A DNA stretch of 64,000 bases, from positions 1 through 64,000 of the forward strand of contig NZ_QFWW01000001.1 of NCBI RefSeq assembly GCF_003265345.1, read 5' to 3'. Origin of the DNA: Lentzea terrae (lineage in GTDB: Bacteria; Actinomycetota; Actinomycetes; Mycobacteriales; Pseudonocardiaceae). The notes below the pieces were generated by a model that saw nothing but the letters and a program-made list of their open reading frames with translations, was not told the origin of the DNA and did not search any database. Positions within the stretch are counted from its first letter, which is position 1; every line of letters begins with the position of its first letter. The translations under genes were made by a program, and so were the position numbers. Positions 9,158-17,624 of this stretch are shown one piece after another.

Positions 9158-9265
9158 CAGTTACGTGTCGACGCCGCCGAAGCACATCGCACCGAGCCGC
9201 CCGGTGCCCAGCGGCAGCGCCTCCTCCCACACGTCGGCGGGAGCCGTGAACCAGAGCCGCGTCAC
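9158..9265 (-). pseudogene. Detached 5' end of the GH95 gene, ending in an in-frame TAA
   Basis: Starts at a GTG (9265-9263) that overlaps the GH42 stop as GTGA, the usual coupling pattern in this window. It encodes 34 residues including the conserved GH95 opening (ALPLGTGRLGAMCFGGV) and then reads TAA, CTG, GTG, CAG into the body of the gene without a frame change. The simplest explanation is a GAA-to-TAA change or a sequencing error; readthrough or re-initiation are alternatives. Confidence 0.75.
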
Positions 9266-11220
9266 CTGAGCACCCGCACGCCGTAGCGCGGCAGTTCGGT
9301 GACACCGCTGACCTTCTCGCCGCTGAGCAGGTCGACCCGGACGCCGTCCACGACGACCTTCGCGGGCTCCGGCCGGTGGTTGAGCACGAACAGCAGGTCG
9401 CCGCGCCGCACCACCTCCACCCCTTCCGGTTGTGGCGCCGAGGTCACGCCTGCTCGAGACGTGACGTGTGCGAGCAGCGACCGCATCGCGGCCGGCTCCG
9501 GCCTGGTCGCCACGTACCACGCCGTGCCCGCGCCGAACCTGTTGCGCAGCATCACCGGTGCACCGGCGAGTTCGCCGCCGGCGACGGCAGCGACCACCTC
9601 GGCGGTCGTGGTCTCCAGGTCGTCGGCCCAGAAGTCGGCGGTGAACTCGCCGAGCAGCTCCGACGCACACGTCAGCGAGCCGTGCTGCGGCAGGAACTCG
9701 TCGATCCGCAACCCCAGCACGTCGGTCAGCAACGCCGGATAACCGCCCACCCGGACGTGGTCGTGCTCGTCCACGACCCCGGAGAAGAAGCCCAGCACGA
9801 ACGTGCCACCTTCGTCCACATAGGACGTGATGCGGTCGGCGTCGCAGGCGGTGAGCAGGTAGAGGTTCGGCGCGACCACGACGGGGTACTTCGACAGGTC
9901 GTCGCACGGCCGCACGAAGTCGGCCACGATCCCCAGCCGCCACAACGGTTCGTAGAAGTCGCGCAACCGCGCCAGCAGGTCGATCTCGGCCGGCAGGTGC
10001 GCGCCGCTGACCGCCCACCAGTTGTCCCAGTCCAGCAGGATCGCGACCTGGGAGGGCACCGGAGCGCCCACCACGTCCGAGATCTCCACCAGATCACGGC
10101 CGAGCGCGGCGACCTCGCGGAAGACCCGGCTGTGCGGGCCGCGGTGCGGCACCATGCCGGAGTGGAACTTCTCCGCGCCCGCACGGGAAGCCCGCCACTG
10201 GAAGAAGCACACCGCGTCGGAGCCGCGCGCGACAGCCTGCAGCGACTGCGTTCTCAAGTGCCCCGGTGGACGGCGAACGCGGTGCGAACCACTGGCGGAC
10301 TGCTCCATCAGGAACCAAGGTTCGCGCCCGGCAAGCCCGCGCATCAGGTCGTAGCTCATGGCTGTCCCGATGTGGGCGGCCGGGTCCGTCAGGTCGGGAT
10401 ACCAGTCGTGGGACACGAAATCCTGCTCCGCCGCCGCCTGCCAGTAGTCGAGCGGGGCGAACAACCCCATGAAGTTCGACGTCACCGGCACGAACGGCGT
10501 GGTGTTGTGCAGGATCTCGCGCTCGGCCCGCAGGCACTGCAGCAACGTCTCGGAGCAGAACCGCTTGAAGTCGAGCACCTGGGTGGGGTTGCGCAGGTAC
10601 GGAGCCGCGCGCGGCGGCAGGATCTCCGCCCACTCCCCGTAGTGCTGGCTCCAGAACGCCGTCGCCCACGCCTCGTTCAACGCGCTGAGCGTCTCGTACT
10701 TCTCGCACAGCCAACGGCGGAAGTGCTGCGCGGTGCCGTCGCAGTAGCAGACTTCGCAGTACTCGTTGTTGATGTGCCACAACCTCAACGCCGGGTGCTC
10801 GGCATAGCGGCGGGCCAGCGCCGTGACGATGGCCCGCGCGTACTGGCGGTAGACCGGCGACGAGGGACAGAAGTGGTTGCGGGAGCCGTGCGACATCCGC
10901 ACGCCGTCCGCCGTCACCATCAGCGTGTCCGGATGGCGCAGGCTCATCCACGGTGGCGGCGAGGCCGTCGGCGTCGCGAGGCTCACACCGATCTCGTTCT
11001 CGTGCAGGAGGTCCAGCACGCGGTCGAGCCAGCCGAAGTCGAACACGCCGGGCGACGGTTCGAGCCTGCCCCAGGAGAACACGCCGACGGTGACGAGGTT
11101 GACGCCGGCCTCCCGCATCAGCCCGACGTCCTCGTGCCACACCGCCTCCGGCCACTGCTCCGGGTTGTAGTCACCTCCGTACACCAGGCGGCCGCGCGTG
11201 ACGTCGGACAGCTTGCGCAT
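9262..11220 (-). CDS. GH42 beta-galactosidase
   Basis: A 652-residue cytoplasmic enzyme releasing beta-galactose from galactan-type oligosaccharides. The GH42 TIM barrel opens with YGGDYNPEQWPE and ATPTASPPPW. The acid/base Glu is in WHINNEY (near 150), followed by the family's cysteine cluster (CEVCYCDG), and the nucleophile is in WFLMEQSASG (near 304). Trimerisation (A4_beta_gal) and C-terminal beta domains follow. The ATG at 11220 is preferred over a TTG at 11232 because GGGA lies 8 bases before it. It lies 30 bases after the LacI gene and overlaps the GH95 5' end by 4 bases, so the three genes form an operon. Confidence 0.92.
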   Translation of the reverse strand: MRKLSDVTRGRLVYGGDYNPEQWPEAVWHEDVGLMREAGVNLVTVGVFSWGRLEPSPGVFDFGWLDRVLDLLHENEIGVSLATPTASPPPWMSLRHPDTLMVTADGVRMSHGSRNHFCPSSPVYRQYARAIVTALARRYAEHPALRLWHINNEYCEVCYCDGTAQHFRRWLCEKYETLSALNEAWATAFWSQHYGEWAEILPPRAAPYLRNPTQVLDFKRFCSETLLQCLRAEREILHNTTPFVPVTSNFMGLFAPLDYWQAAAEQDFVSHDWYPDLTDPAAHIGTAMSYDLMRGLAGREPWFLMEQSASGSHRVRRPPGHLRTQSLQAVARGSDAVCFFQWRASRAGAEKFHSGMVPHRGPHSRVFREVAALGRDLVEISDVVGAPVPSQVAILLDWDNWWAVSGAHLPAEIDLLARLRDFYEPLWRLGIVADFVRPCDDLSKYPVVVAPNLYLLTACDADRITSYVDEGGTFVLGFFSGVVDEHDHVRVGGYPALLTDVLGLRIDEFLPQHGSLTCASELLGEFTADFWADDLETTTAEVVAAVAGGELAGAPVMLRNRFGAGTAWYVATRPEPAAMRSLLAHVTSRAGVTSAPQPEGVEVVRRGDLLFVLNHRPEPAKVVVDGVRVDLLSGEKVSGVTELPRYGVRVLR

Positions 11221-11250
11221 GTGTGATCCCAAGTGTCTGTGCAGGAGAGG

Positions 11251-12258
11251 TCAGGCCCGGCGCAGACGCGGAGCGGTGCTCGCACGGCCGGACAGCTTCG
11301 GCGGCAACAGGGTCAACGCTGCCGTCGGATGCCCGTTCAGCCGAGCGACGAGCAGTTCCATCGCCTGCCGCCCGAGTTCCTCGGCCGGCAGCTGCACCGA
11401 GGTCAGCTGCATCTGCTCCGCGAGCTCGTCCGGGCAGATCGCGACCACCGCCACGTCGTCGGGCACCCTGCGCCCCAAGGAGCGCAGGCTGCCCGCCACC
11501 CAGCCGAGCGCAGCCTCGTTGTGCACGACGAGCGCGGTCATCGCCGGTTGGGTGCGCAGCAACGAGCGCACCGACACCAGCACCGACTCGTAGTCGTCCT
11601 CGGCCGGCAGTGCCGTCGACGCGATGCCGCGCCGCATGGCAGCCGCGCCGAACCCGGCCATCGTGCGCTGCGCGTAGCCGGTGTTGCGCTGGTACACGAC
11701 GCTCGGGGCGCCGAGGAACCCGATGTAGCGGTGGCCGAGGTCGGCCAGGTGGTCGACGCACCGCGCACCCGCCGCCTCGAAGTCGAGGTCCACACAGGTC
11801 AGTCCCTTGACCGCAGCGGGGCGTCCGATCAGGACGGACGGCTGGGTCATCTGCCGCAGCAGTGGCACGCGGTCGTCGTCCAGCTCCACGTCCATCACGA
11901 GGAAACCGTCGACCTGCGCGCTGCCCGCCACCCGGCGCAGGCCCTGTGCGCCCTGGTCCGCCGTCACCAGCAGCACGTCCATGTCGTGTCTGCGCGCCGT
12001 CGTGACCGCCGCCGTCACGAACCGCATCAGCACGGGCAGGTGCACGCCGGGCCGCAGCGGCAGCACCAGCGCCACCACGTTCGCCCTGCTCGTCGCCAGC
12101 GCCCTGGCTCCGGCGTGCGGGTGGTAGCCCAGCAGCCGGATGCTCTCCCTGACCTTGGTGCGGGTCTGCGGCGAGATCGACCGCTTGCCCGTGAGCACGT
12201 ACGAGACGGTGCTCGGCGCTACGCCGGCATGCCTCGCCACATCCGCGATGGTGACCAC
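11251..12258 (-). CDS. LacI-family transcriptional repressor (copy 1)
   Basis: A 335-residue repressor. The helix-turn-helix is TIADVARHAGVAPSTVSYVL, with hinge GYHPHAGARALATSRAN, followed by a periplasmic-binding-protein-like sugar sensor (VDGFLVMDVE, DLGHRYIGFLG, LTSVQLPAEELG). The recognition segment STVSYVL is identical to that of the second LacI at 26068-27087, so the two may recognise related DNA. The start is a GTG with GGAGG 7 bases upstream. It heads the operon with GH42 and GH95, and a class III and a class I palindrome lie just upstream, which suggests autoregulation. The inducer is unknown; a galactoside is a reasonable guess from its partners. Confidence 0.88.
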   Translation of the reverse strand: MVTIADVARHAGVAPSTVSYVLTGKRSISPQTRTKVRESIRLLGYHPHAGARALATSRANVVALVLPLRPGVHLPVLMRFVTAAVTTARRHDMDVLLVTADQGAQGLRRVAGSAQVDGFLVMDVELDDDRVPLLRQMTQPSVLIGRPAAVKGLTCVDLDFEAAGARCVDHLADLGHRYIGFLGAPSVVYQRNTGYAQRTMAGFGAAAMRRGIASTALPAEDDYESVLVSVRSLLRTQPAMTALVVHNEAALGWVAGSLRSLGRRVPDDVAVVAICPDELAEQMQLTSVQLPAEELGRQAMELLVARLNGHPTAALTLLPPKLSGRASTAPRLRRA

Positions 12259-12271
12259 GTCGGCACCTCCG

Positions 12272-12293
12272 GTTGTTGAAGCGTTTCGACAAC
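12272..12293. promoter_or_regulatory. Class III operator upstream of lacI copy 1
   Basis: Imperfect 22-bp inverted repeat GTTGTTGAAGC / GTTTCGACAAC (9 of 11 positions pair) centred on CG, 14 bases upstream of the GTG start. Its core GAAGCGTTTC resembles GAAACGTTTC beside the second lacI gene, so it is a good candidate autoregulatory site. Confidence 0.6.
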
Positions 12294-12331
12294 GTTACGG
12301 GCGGCTCGCGTCGTTCGTTCACCGCCGATGG

Positions 12332-12345
12332 TGTGAGCGCTCACA
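12332..12345. promoter_or_regulatory. Perfect class I operator, TGTGAGCGCTCACA
   Basis: Perfect 14-bp palindrome, 73 bases upstream of lacI copy 1. The stop codon of the GH3 gene (12341-12343) lies inside it. It is the best-formed example of the class I motif in the window. Confidence 0.8.
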
Positions 12346-15151
12346 TTGACGATTGACAGCTCAGTTCGAATCCCGCCAGCCGGACTCCAGGACCGCTGAA
12401 CACGGCGACGAAGTCGTGCACACCCGGATCCCAGCTCGCCGGCACGCAGACGTCGTGCCACGCGTACCGGCCGGTGTCCTCCGGCGCGGTGAACGTGCAC
12501 ATCAGGCGCCCATGGCGGTCGCCGAGTCGCAGTTCGACCGTCCCGCCGCGACCAGCCAGCCGGGCGGTGCAGTGCGTCGCCTTCTCGTCGATCCGCACGT
12601 CGCCGAGCGCGATCCAGCCGCCCGCCGCGGTGCTCTCGACGACGGTGCCGCGCTCCCTGGTCTCGTCCACGAGGGTGACTCCCTCGTAGTCGTCGAAGCG
12701 TTCCGCGCGGAGCTGCCGGCCGCGCACTCCGATGCCCTCGCCGATCACCAGCACCTCGGTTCGCTCCTGGCCGACCCACAGGTCGTGCACGGACGTTTCG
12801 ACCACGCGCCGATCCCCGACGACGTCCCAATGCCAGAAGTCCCAGCCCTGCAAGGAGAACCGGACGGTCTGCCGCTCCCCCGGCGCGAGCTGCACCCGTT
12901 CGAACGCGAGCAACCGGCGCACCGGCTGCACGACGCGCGACTCCCGCTGCCTGCCGTAGAGCTGCACCACCTCGGCGCCCGGCCGGTCACCGGAGTTCGT
13001 GATCTCGATCGAGACGTCGAACTGCTCGTGCTGCCGCACCGAGCCCGTCGACACGATGAGCGGGCCGCGGGAGAACGTCGTGTAGCTGAGCCCGTGCCCG
13101 AACTCGTAGAGCGGATCGCCCTCGTAGTAGAGGTAGGTGCTGCGCGCCTTGATGATGTCGTAGTCGAACAGGTCGGGCAGCTGTTCGACGCCGCGGTACC
13201 AGGTCTGGGTGAGCTTGCCGGACGGCGTGACCTCGCCGAAGACGACCTCGGCCAGGGCCCGTCCGAACTCCTGGCCGCCGTGCGCCGCCCACAGGATCGC
13301 GGGCACGTGCTCGTCCTCCCACCTCAGCGCGTACGGGTAGCTGCTGACCACGACCAGCACAGTGCGCGGGTTGACCTGCCGGACGGCGCGGACCAGCTCC
13401 GCCTGCCGCGGTGGCAGGTCGAGACCGGCGCGGTCCTCGGTCTCCCGGCCGTTGATGTGCGGGTCGTTGCCCACGAAGACGATCGCGGCCTCGGCCGCCG
13501 CGGCCTGCGCAACGGCCTGGGCCAGCCCGGAACGGTCGACCTCCAGCTGCCACCGCGCAGCCTCGTTCCGCTCGGTGACGAACGCGATGCCGTCCCCGCG
13601 CACCGCCACGTACTGGCCGAGCACCTTGTTGCGCAACAGGCACGCGCCGGTGGGACCCTGCACGAGCTCGAACAGTTCGCGAACGTGCCATCCGCCCGGC
13701 ATCGTCCGGTCGGTGACGAGCACGCCCTCCGGCATCGCGGCCAGGTACCTGCCGGTGGCGACGCTGCGCAGGGTGACCACGCCCTCGCCCCATTCGAACA
13801 GGTCGAACGCGCTGGCGTCGCTCCAGTGGTCCGCCACGCCGACCACGCCCTCCTCCGGCACCACAGCGAGGAAACGGCCGTCCTCGGTGCTCAGGGAGAT
13901 CCGGTCGACGCCCTCGGCGAACGTCGTCCCGCCGCGGTGCAGCGCCTTGAGCCCGTCCAGCGGGGTGATCGAGTACGGCAGGGTGCCGCAGTACCAGTCC
14001 TCGAACAGCACGTCCGCGTGCGTGCCGATGACAGCGAGCTTCCGGTGCTGATCGAGCGGCAAGAGGCCGTCGTTCTTGAGCAGCACGATCGACTGCCGGG
14101 CGGCCTCCAGCGCGAGCTCGCGGTGTTCCGGTGCGTCGATCACCTCCTCGGTGATCGACGCGTACGGGTTCAGCTCCGGCGGGTCGAACTCGCCGAGCCG
14201 CATCCGCAGCGTGAGCAGGCGCCGGACCGCGCGGTCCACGTGCTCCTCGGTGATCAGCCCGCGAGCCAGCGCCTCGGTCATGTTCGTGATCGTGGTCGTG
14301 GGGTCCGCGTCGTGGTCGGTGCAGCTGTCGACGCCTGCCCGCAGCAGTGCGGCGTGCCCGGCGACGTGGTCCTCGTGGTACCGCTGCACACCGGCCACGT
14401 TGGACGGTGCCCAGGCGTCGCTGACGACCGTGATCTCGTTCTTCGTCCAGCCGCGCAGGTCGTCCTCGAGGTGCGGCGTCAGGTGCGCGGGCCGGCCGTT
14501 GACGAGGTTGTACGACGGCATGACGGCCACGGCGGCGCCGGCCGCGATCGGGCCGCGGAAGCACGGGAACTCGTACTCGTGCAGCACGCGGGCCCGCATC
14601 GCCGACGAGGTCGTGCACCGGTCGGTCTCGTTGTTGTAGCCCAGGAAGTGCTTCAACGTCGGCGCGGTCCTGAGGTACACCGGGTGATCACCGCGCAGCC
14701 CGGTCGCGTACGCCGTACCCAGCACGGAGGTGAGCAGCGGATCTTCGGAGTAGCCCTCCTCGTTGCGCCCCCAGCGCGGGTCCCGCAGCGGGTTCACCAC
14801 CGGCGCCCACACGTTGAGGCCGGACGCCTCCGGATCCTTGTGGTGGAAGCCGCGTGCCTCGGTACCGGTGACCTCGCCGACCGCCCTGACCAGGTCCGGG
14901 TTCCACGAGCTGGCCAGGCCTACCGCCTGCGGGAACACCGTCGCGCGGCCCAGCCAGGCGACCCCGTGCAACGCCTCGGTGCCGGTGCGGAACGCCTCGA
15001 CGCCGAGCCTCGGGACCGCGGACTGGCACGCGTGCAGCAACGCGATCTTCTCGGCGGTGGTCAGCCGTCCGAGCAGGTCGGCAACCCGCTGGTGCACCGG
15101 CAGGTCGTGATTCTGGAACGGTGGTTCCCCGTCGGGGATCTCGATGCTCAA
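12341..15151 (-). CDS. GH3 glycoside hydrolase with inserted beta-trefoil and C-terminal CBM6-like domain
   Basis: A 936-residue GH3 enzyme (beta-glucosidase/beta-xylosidase/arabinosidase type) with no signal peptide. The TIM barrel has NVWAPVVNPLRDPRWGRNEEGYSED, KHFLGY and the nucleophile Asp in VVSDAWAPSN (near 244). Residues of about 412-540 interrupt the second domain with three similar strands-and-turn repeats (GRFLAV, GRYLAA, GQYVAV), a fascin-like beta-trefoil. The fibronectin-III-like domain follows (GLSYTTF). Residues of about 812-936 look like a CBM6 jelly roll (GTVELRLGD, WHDVCVP, HDFVAVFSG). The start is a TTG at 15151 with GAAGGG upstream; no conserved sequence lies before it. 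Substrate is uncertain. Confidence 0.85.
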   Translation of the reverse strand: MSIEIPDGEPPFQNHDLPVHQRVADLLGRLTTAEKIALLHACQSAVPRLGVEAFRTGTEALHGVAWLGRATVFPQAVGLASSWNPDLVRAVGEVTGTEARGFHHKDPEASGLNVWAPVVNPLRDPRWGRNEEGYSEDPLLTSVLGTAYATGLRGDHPVYLRTAPTLKHFLGYNNETDRCTTSSAMRARVLHEYEFPCFRGPIAAGAAVAVMPSYNLVNGRPAHLTPHLEDDLRGWTKNEITVVSDAWAPSNVAGVQRYHEDHVAGHAALLRAGVDSCTDHDADPTTTITNMTEALARGLITEEHVDRAVRRLLTLRMRLGEFDPPELNPYASITEEVIDAPEHRELALEAARQSIVLLKNDGLLPLDQHRKLAVIGTHADVLFEDWYCGTLPYSITPLDGLKALHRGGTTFAEGVDRISLSTEDGRFLAVVPEEGVVGVADHWSDASAFDLFEWGEGVVTLRSVATGRYLAAMPEGVLVTDRTMPGGWHVRELFELVQGPTGACLLRNKVLGQYVAVRGDGIAFVTERNEAARWQLEVDRSGLAQAVAQAAAAEAAIVFVGNDPHINGRETEDRAGLDLPPRQAELVRAVRQVNPRTVLVVVSSYPYALRWEDEHVPAILWAAHGGQEFGRALAEVVFGEVTPSGKLTQTWYRGVEQLPDLFDYDIIKARSTYLYYEGDPLYEFGHGLSYTTFSRGPLIVSTGSVRQHEQFDVSIEITNSGDRPGAEVVQLYGRQRESRVVQPVRRLLAFERVQLAPGERQTVRFSLQGWDFWHWDVVGDRRVVETSVHDLWVGQERTEVLVIGEGIGVRGRQLRAERFDDYEGVTLVDETRERGTVVESTAAGGWIALGDVRIDEKATHCTARLAGRGGTVELRLGDRHGRLMCTFTAPEDTGRYAWHDVCVPASWDPGVHDFVAVFSGPGVRLAGFELSCQSSM

Positions 15152-15259
15152 GGCACGCCCTTCTTGCTCATCGAGGTGAATCGAATCGCTTCGACCGGAC
15201 TTCGTGAACGTGGCACGGCTCACAACGGACGTCAAGACGGCGTGATGGCCGTTCGACTT

Positions 15260-15282
15260 GTTCGACACTTTTTCTGTCGAAC
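15260..15282. promoter_or_regulatory. Inverted repeat GTTCGACA-N7-TGTCGAAC, putative operator
   Basis: Perfect 8-bp arms in the divergent GH3/PL11 interval, surrounded by further TTCGAC copies at 15251, 15295 and 15302. It could be a binding site or a hairpin. TTCGAC is also frequent in coding sequence here, so the assignment is tentative. Confidence 0.4.
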
Positions 15283-15307
15283 GGCGCGCTCGATTCGACA
15301 GTTCGAC

Positions 15308-15323
15308 TGGAAAACGCTTTCCA
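15308..15323. promoter_or_regulatory. Class II operator between GH3 and PL11
   Basis: TGGAAAACGCTTTCCA, a near-perfect palindrome of the CcpA/LacI type. The same core occurs at 47344 and 51675 next to both ABC transporter promoters. It lies about 70 bases before the PL11 start and 157 bases before the GH3 start, so either direction could be regulated. Confidence 0.7.
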
Positions 15324-15392
15324 CATTGTGCCGCAACGCATTCTGGCTCTTGCGCCTCGATGCCGGAACGGTTCATCGTTGCCGCCGTGGAT

Positions 15393-17624
15393 ATGCGACG
15401 CGTGCTCCCGGTGGTGGTCACAGTTGTGCTGGCCGGGCAGTTGCCCGCCTCCGCGCACTCGTCCCCCGGTGATCACCGCGGCCTCGTCGCCGCCACCACG
15501 CCCGGCGGCGTGCACCTGAGCTGGCGCCTGCTCGGCCGGGAAGCCACCGGCGCCACCGCCACCGGTCTCTCCGGGCCTGCTTTCGCGGTCTACCGCAACG
15601 GAAAGCGCATCGCGACCGTCACCGACACGACCACCTTCGTCGACACCGATGCGAAACCTGGTGCGCGGTACCAGGTTTCCCCGGTGCGGCACGGCGTTCC
15701 ACTCGGCCGGAGCAAGGCCGTGACGGCGTGGGCGAACTCGTACCACGACCTGCCGCTGCGCAAGCCCGCGGACGGCGTGACCCCGGCCGGCGAGCGCTAC
15801 ACCTACTCCGCCAACGATGTCAGCGTCGGTGACGTGGACGGCGACGGCCAGTACGAATACGTCGTCAAGTGGGATCCCAGCAACTCCAAGGACGTCTCGC
15901 AGATCGGCTACACCGGACCGGTCTACCTCGACACGTACCGCCTCGACGGCACGTTCCTGCACCGCATCGACCTCGGTGTGAACATCCGGGCGGGTGCGCA
16001 CTACACCCAGTTCCTCGTCTACGACTTCGACGGGGACGGCCGCGCCGAGCTGATGACGAAGACCGCGCCGGGCACGCGGGACGGCCGCGGCCGGCACATC
16101 ACGATGCCGCGCGAGGACGTTCGTGCGGGTTACTCGCATTCCGACGACTACCGGCTCAGCCCGGAGGGTTACCGCACCCACCTCATCGGCGTGTTCCGCG
16201 GCTGGGACAAGCATCCCGAGGTGGTCTCCGGCCGGTGGCCCGCAACGCTGGAGCAGGCGTTCGGCCTCGAACCGCGCTACGCCTACCCGTTGTCCACAGA
16301 GGACGCCACCGCGCTGGTCGATCACTTCATCGACGTCTACGCGCCGTCCCGCAGCGCCAACAACAAGCTGCGCCAGTTCGCGGGCTTCATCGTCGACGGT
16401 CCTGAATACCTGACCGTGTTCGACGGCGCCACGGGACGCGAGCTGCAGACCGTGCGCTACGAACCCGGACGCACCGACGACGGCCTGATGTGGGGCGATT
16501 ACGCGATGCCCCGCATCGAACCGGGCAACCGCGTCGACCGGTTCCTCTCCGGAGTCGCTTATCTGGACGGCAAACGACCGTCCGCGATCTTCGCCCGCGG
16601 CTACTACACCCGGTCCACCGTCGCCACCTACGACTGGGACGGCCGGCGGTTGAAGAAGCGCTGGCTCGCCGACAGCGGCTGGGTGCCGATGACCAACCCG
16701 TTCCGCGACACCCCGCACCTGCGCGACGGCACGAACCCGAGCCACGCCGAGCTCACCACGCAGGGCTCGCATTCGTTGAGCGTCGCCGACGTGGACGGCG
16801 ACGGCAAGCAAGAGATCATCTACGGCGGCGCGACGCTCGACGACAACGGCGCGCTGCTCTACAGCTCGACCGGCGTGCTGCCACCGGGCAGCGTGGACCC
16901 CGGAGTCGCGGTTCGGGTCGGGCACGGTGACGCCCTGCACGTCACCGACATCGACCCGAACCGCCCCGGCCTCGAGATCTACATGGTCCACGAAGGCGCC
17001 CGCTACGCCCCGTACGGCTACACCCTGCGCGACGCCCGCACCGGCGCGACGATCTACGGCGCGTACTCCGGCATGGACACCGGCCGCGGCATGATCGGCG
17101 ACGTCCGCCCGGACGTGCCCGGCCTCGAAACGTGGTCGTCCATGCCGAGCGGCTCGGACTCCAGCGGTCTGTGGAGCGCGGACGGCCGGCGGCTGGAAAC
17201 CCGTTCTCCCGGCACGAACATGAGCATCCGCTGGGCCGGCGACCTCACCACGCAGATCGTGAACGGCGCCCAGGACGTCACCCCGACCATCGACGACTGG
17301 CGGCGCGGCACGGTGCTGACGGCGTCCGGAACCCGCGCCAACAACGGCACCAAGGGAAATCCGTCGCTGGTGGCCGACGTGTTCGGCGACTGGCGCGAGG
17401 AACTGGTCATGCGCACCCAGGACAGCACCGCGTTGCGCTTCTACCTGAGCACCGAACCCACGAACCACAAGATGTACACGCTCATGCACGACCGCCAGTA
17501 CCGCGTCGAGGTCGCCCGCCAGCAGACCACCTACAACCAGCCGTCGTACCCGAGCTTCCACCTCGGCTCCGACATCGACTGGTCGCGCGTTCCCCTGCCC
17601 TCCCACCGGAAGGACGCACCGTGA
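15393..17624 (+). CDS. PL11 rhamnogalacturonan lyase (copy 1)
   Basis: About 743 residues with a signal peptide (MRRVLPVVVTVVLAGQLPASA). PL11 enzymes cleave the Rha-alpha-1,4-GalA bond of rhamnogalacturonan I by beta-elimination. An N-terminal fibronectin-like domain (SWRLLG...FAVYRNGKRI) precedes the eight-bladed propeller. Calcium sites of DxDGDG type occur at DVDGDGQYE, DFDGDGRAE and DVDGDGKQE, and family blocks NIRAGAHYTQF, NRVDRFLSG, ARGYYTRSTV, NNGTKGNPSL and GDWREEL are present. It is longer than copy 2 because of an extra segment around the HITMPRED region. The ATG at 15393 is chosen because the signal peptide starts there; earlier starts (15360, 15258) exist but lack a ribosome site. 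It overlaps the esterase gene by GTGA. Confidence 0.88.
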   Translation: MRRVLPVVVTVVLAGQLPASAHSSPGDHRGLVAATTPGGVHLSWRLLGREATGATATGLSGPAFAVYRNGKRIATVTDTTTFVDTDAKPGARYQVSPVRHGVPLGRSKAVTAWANSYHDLPLRKPADGVTPAGERYTYSANDVSVGDVDGDGQYEYVVKWDPSNSKDVSQIGYTGPVYLDTYRLDGTFLHRIDLGVNIRAGAHYTQFLVYDFDGDGRAELMTKTAPGTRDGRGRHITMPREDVRAGYSHSDDYRLSPEGYRTHLIGVFRGWDKHPEVVSGRWPATLEQAFGLEPRYAYPLSTEDATALVDHFIDVYAPSRSANNKLRQFAGFIVDGPEYLTVFDGATGRELQTVRYEPGRTDDGLMWGDYAMPRIEPGNRVDRFLSGVAYLDGKRPSAIFARGYYTRSTVATYDWDGRRLKKRWLADSGWVPMTNPFRDTPHLRDGTNPSHAELTTQGSHSLSVADVDGDGKQEIIYGGATLDDNGALLYSSTGVLPPGSVDPGVAVRVGHGDALHVTDIDPNRPGLEIYMVHEGARYAPYGYTLRDARTGATIYGAYSGMDTGRGMIGDVRPDVPGLETWSSMPSGSDSSGLWSADGRRLETRSPGTNMSIRWAGDLTTQIVNGAQDVTPTIDDWRRGTVLTASGTRANNGTKGNPSLVADVFGDWREELVMRTQDSTALRFYLSTEPTNHKMYTLMHDRQYRVEVARQQTTYNQPSYPSFHLGSDIDWSRVPLPSHRKDAP

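Noticed and set aside
12353-15472. About 1040-codon plus-strand open frame opposite GH3
   Set aside because: Shadow of GH3; no family motifs, and it would run across the promoter region.
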